A stretch of DNA of 33,698 bases from an uncultured Cryomorphaceae bacterium (lineage in GTDB: Bacteria; Bacteroidota; Bacteroidia; Flavobacteriales; Schleiferiaceae), in NCBI GenBank assembly GCA_902614915.1, contig CACMMX010000017.1, positions 1 to 33,698 of the forward strand, given 5' to 3'. A program made the translations under genes and the position numbers. The notes below the pieces were generated by a model, which was not told the DNA's origin, did no database searches, and was given only the letters and a program-made list of their open reading frames with translations. How positions within the stretch are numbered: the first letter of the stretch is position 1; each line of letters opens with the position of its first letter. Below, piece after piece: positions 28,398 through 33,698 of the stretch.

Positions 28398-28414
28398 GTT
28401 AAACGGCGTTAAAC
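28398..28414 (+). promoter_or_regulatory. Direct repeat GTTAAAC, likely regulator site ahead of the two-component genes
   Basis: GTTAAAC occurs twice (28398-28404 and 28408-28414) separated by GGC, a 10-base period, in the 57-base gap between moxR and the histidine kinase. A partial third copy, TTTCAAAC, follows at 28421-28428. Tandem half sites one helical turn apart are the usual target of OmpR/PhoB-type regulators. The gene 29851-30537 encodes such a protein, so autoregulation is likely. Confidence 0.45.
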
Positions 28415-28451
28415 TTCATCTTTCAAACTTAGTGTATAGTACATTCGCTAT

Positions 28452-29858
28452 ATGTTAAGCCGACTTATAGAAATTTTTAAGGCCAATTCAATCACCGCTG
28501 TTCTTACCGCTGCTGTTCTTGGTGCTTTGTTACTTCAGTTAAATTTGCTTTACGGACAACTGGAATTGCAACGTCAACAGTTTGAGCAACAAGTAGGTAC
28601 TGCATCTACGAGTTTGAATGAACGCGTAAGGCTGTATGTTAGGAGAAAGAGCATGGGGCGTTTCAAATCCTCAAATTCCAACGATAGTACAGTCACTATA
28701 AACACTCCCATGGGTCAGACTATCTTAAGCTGGTATTCAGGACAGCAGAATTTTACCCCGGGTTTTGGAGATTCTTCCATGTTTAGCGGTTTTATTGATA
28801 ATTTTCAAAATTCACTCCCGTGGGCTGCTCAGTTGACTGAATTGGAGATGGATAGCATTATTACAGCGCAGCTTAAAATCAACGGGGTAAGGACATCTCC
28901 AAAGTGGGCTATTATTGAAAATGGCTATCTAAGTCAATTGGTCTCTGAAGATTTTGAACCCAACCAGACCGCGTTTAATTATGTATTAGCGGAAAGTTTT
29001 TTTGGTCCCACTAGACAACTCCTTCTTTATTTCCCTTCGGAAAAGATATACTTGGCTAAAAGTGTTTATTTGTCTTTAATCGCTTCTCTTTTATTCTCAG
29101 CGGTTATTCTTGTAGCCTTTTTTGGGGTGCAGCGCCAAGGAAGAAAACAAAAACGATTAGCGCTCGTAAAGAGTGATTTTATAAATAATATGTCGCACGA
29201 GTTTAAAACACCCTTAGCTACCATAAACTTAGCAGTGGATGCATTAATGAAAAACGGTGAACAGATGACTTTAGAGCAGATGCAGAGTTATTTATCAATC
29301 GTGAAAAAGGAGAATAAACGAATGAATGCTCAAATGGAATCGGTTCTTCAAATGTCTATGCTAGATAAGGAGGAATTGACATTAGACCGCTCAACGATTG
29401 ATATTTCAGTGGTACTCCAAGAAGCTGTAAATCATTTTAAGTTGGCTGTTGAACAGCGGAATGGATGGATTGATCTCAATATTGCTGAAGGTATTTATGA
29501 ATACTTTGGAGACCGAACTCAATTTAAAAGTGCATTGACCAACCTGATTGATAATGCGGTAAAATACAGCAAAGCAAGTCCAATGATTAGCGTTCAATTA
29601 TCGGAAAGCGACACTGCGTTTATTATCTTCGTGAAAGATAGGGGTATAGGTATGGACGAAGACACTCAAAATCAAGTATTCGACAGGTTTTACCGTGCTA
29701 CCAAAGGTAATATTCATGACGTTAAAGGCCATGGCCTGGGTTTGTCCTTTGTCAAGGATATAGTTGAGAAACACGGTGGCACAATCAATTTGAAAAGTCA
29801 ATTAAAGGAAGGCTCGATCTTCACAATACAATTATTTAAAAACTCTAAAGATGACTAG
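28452..29858 (+). CDS. Sensor histidine kinase
   Basis: A 468-residue inner-membrane kinase. Hydrophobic segments at about 13-33 and 205-225 bracket a periplasmic sensor domain of about 170 residues that I do not recognise. No HAMP linker is evident. The DHp region has the H-box SHEFKTPLATINL with H249; the ATPase domain has NLIDN (364-368), DRGIG (396-400) and GHGLGLSFVKDI (426-437). Together with its partner it resembles the RprX/RprY pair of Bacteroides. The regulator gene overlaps its last 8 bases (ATGACTAG), so the pair is coupled. A GTTAAAC direct repeat lies in its upstream gap. Confidence 0.93.
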   Translation: MLSRLIEIFKANSITAVLTAAVLGALLLQLNLLYGQLELQRQQFEQQVGTASTSLNERVRLYVRRKSMGRFKSSNSNDSTVTINTPMGQTILSWYSGQQNFTPGFGDSSMFSGFIDNFQNSLPWAAQLTELEMDSIITAQLKINGVRTSPKWAIIENGYLSQLVSEDFEPNQTAFNYVLAESFFGPTRQLLLYFPSEKIYLAKSVYLSLIASLLFSAVILVAFFGVQRQGRKQKRLALVKSDFINNMSHEFKTPLATINLAVDALMKNGEQMTLEQMQSYLSIVKKENKRMNAQMESVLQMSMLDKEELTLDRSTIDISVVLQEAVNHFKLAVEQRNGWIDLNIAEGIYEYFGDRTQFKSALTNLIDNAVKYSKASPMISVQLSESDTAFIIFVKDRGIGMDEDTQNQVFDRFYRATKGNIHDVKGHGLGLSFVKDIVEKHGGTINLKSQLKEGSIFTIQLFKNSKDD

Positions 29859-30537
29859 GCAACGCATTCTTTTAGTAGAAGATGACACAAATTTTGGAAA
29901 CCTCCTTCGTGATACACTGGTATTTAACGAGTATAAGGTCGATCTTGAGCGTGATGGTGTTCAGGGCTTGAGAGCATATAAACAGGGGGAATATGATCTT
30001 TGCATTTTTGACATCATGATGCCAAAGAAAGATGGAATCACTTTGGCGACAGAGGTTAAAGCAATAGACAATGGCCAACCATTAATCTTTTTAACTGCGA
30101 AGGGTCAGAAAGAAGATATAATTGCAGGTTATAGTGCTGGCGCGGACGATTATTTAGTAAAGCCTTTTGATACAGATGTACTGCTCTATAAAATCCAAGC
30201 AATAATTGGCCGTAACCTTGCTGATGTTGAGGAAGAACCGGATGAAATAGAGATAGGTGTATTGATGTTTAAGCCTAAAATTCGTCAACTAATTTACCGC
30301 GACGATGTAATTCGATTGAGTCCAAAGGAATGTGATTTATTAAAGCTTCTTAGCATTCATAAGAACCAACTGCTTCCACGCTCTAAAGCGCTGCTTAAGA
30401 TTTGGAAAGAGGATAATTATTTTACTGGGAGGTCAATGGATGTTTACGTAGCAAAGCTTCGTAAATACCTTAAAGTTGATCCTTCACTACGTATTGAAAA
30501 TGTTCACGGCGAGGGCTTTCGATTAGTACAGGAATAA
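29851..30537 (+). CDS. OmpR/PhoB-family response regulator
   Basis: A 228-residue regulator. The receiver domain has acidic D11/D12 (VEDDTNF), the phosphoacceptor D54 (CIFDIMMPKKDG), T82 (FLTAKG) and K104 (YLVKPFD). The C-terminal winged-helix domain reads IRLSPKECDLLKLL, NQLLPRSKALLKIW and YVAKLRKYLKVDPSL, followed by NVHGEGFRL. It is partnered with the preceding kinase by an 8-base overlap and most likely binds the GTTAAAC repeats upstream of that kinase. It resembles RprY; targets elsewhere are unknown. It converges with the photolyase-like gene, with 4 bases between the stops. Confidence 0.94.
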   Translation: MTRQRILLVEDDTNFGNLLRDTLVFNEYKVDLERDGVQGLRAYKQGEYDLCIFDIMMPKKDGITLATEVKAIDNGQPLIFLTAKGQKEDIIAGYSAGADDYLVKPFDTDVLLYKIQAIIGRNLADVEEEPDEIEIGVLMFKPKIRQLIYRDDVIRLSPKECDLLKLLSIHKNQLLPRSKALLKIWKEDNYFTGRSMDVYVAKLRKYLKVDPSLRIENVHGEGFRLVQE

Positions 30538-30541
30538 TCAT

Positions 30542-31990
30542 TTACTTGCTTGGGCTAATGTGTTTGCAGATAATTCTTTTAGATTCCTTTTTGGTAAATG
30601 CTTCTTGCTTTTTTGCATAAAGTATATGGCTAGCACGCTTTCGGGCTTCCTCTAAAGATACTATAGGCGCTTTCGGGTAGCTTCCTAAATGAATTTCCTG
30701 CATAGCCAATTCCATGGGTGTCATTTTCCACGGTTCATGTAAATAAGATGCTGGTAGCTGAAATAATTCAGGAATCCATTGCCGTATAAATTTTCCTTGA
30801 GGATCATGTTCTTTACTTTGTTTCACAGGATTATAGATACGAATGGTATTTACTCCAGTATACCCACTTTGCATTTGGAATTGTGCATAATGAATTCCAG
30901 GTTCAAAGTCAGTAAACAAGGAGGCTAAGTAGTCCGCACCTGGTTTCCAAGGAAGCCATAGATATTGACTGTAAAAACTCACAATCATTGCGCGCATCCT
31001 AAAGTTGAGATACCCAGTTGCAGTAAGGCAGCGCATACAAGCATCCACTAGTGGTACTCCGGTTCTCCCATCCTTCCAACGATCAAAAAAAACCTGATTC
31101 CAAGGCTTTTGCTCATCAATGGAAGAATACGCTCTGTTTATTGTTACATACTCATACTCCCATTCGCTTTCAAATTTCTGAATGAAGTGTGCTTGCCATC
31201 TTAAACGGTCAGCAAATGCTTTTATGTTTCTTTTAGATCCGGGAATATCCGTTTTCTTCATAAGTTGATACAACTGTCTAACGCTTATGTTTCCCCAGGC
31301 TAAATGTGGAGATATTCTACTGCAGCCCTTTCTAGAGGCTTGCGGTTTGGAAATACTGCGGGCATATTGAACAATCCTCTCATTGAGAAAGCTGCGAATT
31401 ACCTTGTGAGCGCGTTGTTCTCCTCCTTTTTGAAAAAACGGATGGGGATCAAGTGGTTTAGAAAACTGCTTAGCAATACCCTCTCCGTTTAAAGCGTTTG
31501 TAGTAATAAGATTAAGATCGGTATTCAGAAGGGGCTTACTTGCATCAATGTACCAGTTTTTAATCCAATCATTTCTATTTCTAATGCCTCGTTGCACCCC
31601 ATTTGCATCTGATTGTATCCACTCAATCTGTTGTGATTGTAAGTATTTATTTACGGCTATATCACGATCATAGGTGTATCTGATACCCGTTTCTTTGTGA
31701 CTAAGGACGCGGACCACATCATACTTGGCAATCAATAACTGGAAGAACTTTACGGCTTCGGAGTGGAAGAAGTAGACTGCTTTTTTCCCAACTTGATAAT
31801 TCATGTCTTCAACAGAATCCGCAATGAATCTTAAATGACGCTCATCATATTGGGGAAGATTAAAAAGAGAAGGTTCGTAAAGAGTGAAATACAAGGTAGG
31901 AATCCCGAAATAGATACTTTGATGAACGGGAAGGTGATCAGACCAACGCAAATCACGCTTGAACCAAACAAGTTGAATTTTTGGCTTCAT
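30542..31990 (-). CDS. Divergent photolyase/cryptochrome homologue with altered active site
   Basis: A 482-residue protein with the fold pattern of the cryptochrome/photolyase superfamily: [14 protein letters not shown] at the start, [18 protein letters not shown], the FAD region [18 protein letters not shown], and the ending [19 protein letters not shown]. Aligned by eye to E. coli photolyase, the dimer-contacting residues E274, N341 and M345 are R262, F330 and A334. The FAD-N5 asparagine N378 is H367 and the FAD-proximal tryptophan W382 is F371, while W277, R342, R344, W306 and W359 have counterparts. So it is probably flavin-binding but unlikely to repair cyclobutane dimers. A basic tail follows ([13 protein letters not shown] onward). 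Its start overlaps the flavin reductase stop by 4 bases (ATGA). Confidence 0.85.
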   Translation of the reverse strand: MKPKIQLVWFKRDLRWSDHLPVHQSIYFGIPTLYFTLYEPSLFNLPQYDERHLRFIADSVEDMNYQVGKKAVYFFHSEAVKFFQLLIAKYDVVRVLSHKETGIRYTYDRDIAVNKYLQSQQIEWIQSDANGVQRGIRNRNDWIKNWYIDASKPLLNTDLNLITTNALNGEGIAKQFSKPLDPHPFFQKGGEQRAHKVIRSFLNERIVQYARSISKPQASRKGCSRISPHLAWGNISVRQLYQLMKKTDIPGSKRNIKAFADRLRWQAHFIQKFESEWEYEYVTINRAYSSIDEQKPWNQVFFDRWKDGRTGVPLVDACMRCLTATGYLNFRMRAMIVSFYSQYLWLPWKPGADYLASLFTDFEPGIHYAQFQMQSGYTGVNTIRIYNPVKQSKEHDPQGKFIRQWIPELFQLPASYLHEPWKMTPMELAMQEIHLGSYPKAPIVSLEEARKRASHILYAKKQEAFTKKESKRIICKHISPSK

Positions 31991-32616
31991 TCAAAGTTAT
32001 AATTTTCTGTTTTCGGATAGGGCTGGTGTTTCCCCTTAGTATGGAGAGAGGTATAATGTTGCAGCCCAATGGCAAGAACGGGACTTTCCTGAAAAAGTAT
32101 TTGTCCTTTATCGTTGATATGAAGTTTTTCACTCCATCTTAATTGTTTAATTGAACCGACCGTGTAAATACATTGATTATTTAAGGTGAATTCTTCAATA
32201 TATTCTATTTCAATCGCATAAATAAAGTCTTTGGGTATAGGGTGGTCCCAACCTTCAAAGTTCTGAATAGGTTCGTCAAGTAATTCTAGCTCAAAAATAT
32301 CCTTAGGGGCATTGACACTGACTTCATGAACCGTATCACATTTATGGAAAGGCATGCAGATTAGTGTCATAATTCCACTATTCCGATAATTTTCCAGGGT
32401 ATGACTATACGCACTAGGGGGTCTGAAGAGCACGCTTAATTGTGGTGGATGCGCACCAACATGAGTAATATTTGAAAGCGTTGTAGCATTCCATTGTCCA
32501 TGGCCGCCCGTAATACCTATAAATGCTGTTCGAACACCAGATAAACTATTGATTAGCGCAGTACGATAACGCTTATCTAGGTCAATAATTTGTTCCCGAT
32601 TTAAAGAAGTATCCAT
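31987..32616 (-). CDS. Flavin reductase-like (FMN-binding split barrel) protein
   Basis: A 209-residue cytoplasmic protein with the split-barrel pattern of NAD(P)H:flavin reductases. It opens with [19 protein letters not shown], then [21 protein letters not shown] and the flavin-contacting [17 protein letters not shown], followed by a core ending in [10 protein letters not shown]. Such proteins supply reduced FMN or FAD or bind flavin themselves. It lies between the SDR (2-base gap) and the photolyase homologue (ATGA overlap). That placement suggests it reduces or loads the flavin of the photolyase homologue; this is inference. Pyridoxamine oxidase-like or other flavin-binding split-barrel roles remain possible. 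Confidence 0.83.
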   Translation of the reverse strand: MDTSLNREQIIDLDKRYRTALINSLSGVRTAFIGITGGHGQWNATTLSNITHVGAHPPQLSVLFRPPSAYSHTLENYRNSGIMTLICMPFHKCDTVHEVSVNAPKDIFELELLDEPIQNFEGWDHPIPKDFIYAIEIEYIEEFTLNNQCIYTVGSIKQLRWSEKLHINDKGQILFQESPVLAIGLQHYTSLHTKGKHQPYPKTENYNFE

Positions 32617-32618
32617 GC

Positions 32619-33305
32619 TTAAAGGACACTTTGACCGCCATCAATGTGAATAATTTGTCCCGTCATCCAAGAAGTTTTATCGCCCAACAAAAATGCCGTC
32701 ATTTCTGCAATGTCAGCTGGCGCTCCAATTCTTTTCATGGGGTTGTTATTCCCTAATACTGTTTTCTTTTCTGGAGTACTCAAAACCTTTGCAGCAAGAG
32801 GAGTATCTGTTAATGAGGGTGCTATACAATTAATTCGCGCTTTAGGTGCCCATTCGGAGGCAATAGCTCTAGTAAGACCTTCGATTGCTCCTTTGGATGC
32901 ACTTACAGTAGCGTGGAAAGGCATACCGCGCTGAACGGCAACTGTTGAATACAGCACAACGGAAGGAATACTCTCTGTATTAAAGTTTTTATAGGCGGCC
33001 TGAAGTGCCTTCACTGCGCCAATGACTTGTAGTTGATAATCTGATTCAAAGATTTCTGGTTTAGAACCTTTAAACGGTTTTAGTTGGATGGATCCTACGC
33101 TGTAGACGAGTCCATCAATGTTTTCAGGCATTCGATCTTCCCAATCGTCGCTGAGGACATCAAATTCTTCCCAATCAATGGAATGAGCAGGTCCCTCATA
33201 CGGTGTTCTACTAAAAACAATGACCTCATTACCTTCTGCTGCAAGTAATTCTGCAGTTTCTTTTCCAATTCCCTTGCTACCTCCTATTATTACGTATCTC
33301 TTCAT
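32619..33305 (-). CDS. Short-chain dehydrogenase/reductase family protein with atypical active site
   Basis: A 228-residue Rossmann-fold protein. The nucleotide-binding motif is IIGGSKGIG (6-14); GTVSAS-type and ARINCIAPSLTDTPL (156-170) and the ending WMTGQIIHIDGGQS are all family hallmarks. The usual catalytic YxxxK is changed: in ATVSASKG the tyrosine position is V134 (codon GTA), the lysine is K138, and the serine position is T121 next to S120. The start is taken at 33305 (MKRYVIIGGS); an upstream in-frame ATG would add 34 residues not expected before the Rossmann fold. It is the first gene of the operon with the flavin reductase and photolyase homologue. It may bind NAD(P)H without classic dehydrogenase activity. 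Confidence 0.85.
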   Translation of the reverse strand: MKRYVIIGGSKGIGKETAELLAAEGNEVIVFSRTPYEGPAHSIDWEEFDVLSDDWEDRMPENIDGLVYSVGSIQLKPFKGSKPEIFESDYQLQVIGAVKALQAAYKNFNTESIPSVVLYSTVAVQRGMPFHATVSASKGAIEGLTRAIASEWAPKARINCIAPSLTDTPLAAKVLSTPEKKTVLGNNNPMKRIGAPADIAEMTAFLLGDKTSWMTGQIIHIDGGQSVL

Positions 33306-33362
33306 TATAGTATGTTGTTCTAAGATTCTAAACGCAATTTTTAAAGACGGGTTCAGATATTG

Positions 33363-33395
33363 CTTAAAATTGATTATGCGTATTGTAATTTTAAG
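33363..33395. promoter_or_regulatory. Long inverted repeat in the divergent gap between the SDR operon and hutH
   Basis: CTTAAAATT (33363-33371) and AATTTTAAG (33387-33395) are perfect 9-base arms around a 15-base spacer, giving a 33-base element in the 106-base divergent gap. Arm centres are 24 bases apart, a little over two helical turns. It is placed to bind a dimeric regulator affecting either gene, or could merely be AT-rich promoter sequence. Confidence 0.4.
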
Positions 33396-33411
33396 AGAAT
33401 AAAACACTGAT

Positions 33412-33698
33412 ATGATTCAAAAGTTAAAAATCGGTTCTTCACCGCTTACATATGCTCAATATGCTGAAATAGCCTCTGGAAATGTTAAAATCGATTTAGA
33501 TTTTGATGCGGCAGAACGCATTCGGAAGTCACGCGAATTTCTAAAAAGTCACACGCAAACTAGTAAAGCACCTATCTACGGAGTGAATACTGGTTTTGGT
33601 GCATTGTGCAATGTTGCGGTAGATGCTGCCAATCTTAGTAAACTTCAAACAAATTTGGTCCGTTCGCATGCGTGTGGTGCCGGATCAGAAATCAGTCC
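33412..33698 (+). CDS. hutH: Histidine ammonia-lyase family protein, N-terminal part (truncated by window edge)
   Basis: My own translation from the ATG at 33412 gives 95 residues in an open frame to the window edge. The start MIQKLKIGSSPLTYAQYAEI is followed by PIYGVNTGFGALCN (Y56 corresponds to the catalytic tyrosine of the family) and LQTNLVRSHACGAG. These identify an aromatic amino acid lyase, most likely histidine ammonia-lyase, which deaminates histidine to urocanate. The MIO-forming Ala-Ser-Gly triad lies beyond the edge, so tyrosine or phenylalanine ammonia-lyase is not excluded. It is divergent from the SDR operon. Confidence 0.85.
   Translation, partial: MIQKLKIGSSPLTYAQYAEIASGNVKIDLDFDAAERIRKSREFLKSHTQTSKAPIYGVNTGFGALCNVAVDAANLSKLQTNLVRSHACGAGSEIS

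Noticed and set aside
33306-33407. Upstream start adding 34 residues to the SDR
   Set aside because: The Rossmann motif normally begins within the first ten residues, as it does from 33305; the extra residues come from AT-rich promoter-like sequence.

Overview
The window is a compact, AT-rich bacterial chromosome segment with no insertion sequence, phage gene, CRISPR array, tRNA or rRNA that I can see. Several features point to a marine, light-exposed member of the Bacteroidota, probably Flavobacteriales. These are a large secreted protein with a gliding-motility/type IX secretion C-terminal domain, a bacillithiol gene (bshC) next to guaA, a LysM/periplasmic-binding-protein fusion after guaA, a PpiC-lipoprotein-SurA-MoxR run followed by a sensor kinase/regulator pair, and Flavobacteria-type carotenoid genes. 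This taxonomic call is inference from gene content.

Layout. (1) 1-3410, minus strand: an operon of an iron-sulfur (6-4) photolyase, a DASH-type cryptochrome and a group II PLP-dependent decarboxylase that runs off the left edge. Behind it lies a three-hairpin segment ending in a terminator. (2) 3606-8964: a lipoprotein gene diverging from bshC, then guaA and a LysM/PBP1 protein. (3) 9183-13977: carotenoid genes crtZ, lycopene cyclase, a CrtD-type desaturase and CruF, with a TerC membrane protein and an unknown anchored protein between them. Together they predict a saproxanthin-type monocyclic xanthophyll. (4) 14020-18174: a carboxypeptidase-regulatory-like protein, EttA, an acyl-CoA dehydrogenase, and a divergent pair of small proteins (DUF2256 zinc ribbon and a TIGR03643-type protein). 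(5) 18295-21747: the giant secreted protein. (6) 21845-30537: guaB, three SurA/PpiC-like periplasmic folding proteins, MoxR, and a histidine kinase with an OmpR-type regulator. (7) 30542-33305, minus strand: an operon of an SDR, a flavin reductase-like protein and a divergent photolyase/cryptochrome homologue. A divergent hutH start is cut by the right edge.

Light is the recurring theme: three different photolyase/cryptochrome family proteins, small zinc-ribbon and basic proteins that I associate with such genes, and a carotenoid cluster. The most unusual piece is the right-hand operon. Its photolyase homologue has lost the residues that in E. coli photolyase contact the pyrimidine dimer, the FAD-N5 asparagine and the FAD-proximal tryptophan. 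Its SDR partner has valine in place of the catalytic tyrosine. Together with the flavin reductase this looks like a flavin-based, possibly light-driven or light-sensing redox module rather than DNA repair.

Gene packing is very tight. Two divergent pairs have start codons that overlap or lie 2 bases apart, and several convergent pairs are separated by 1 to 4 bases.
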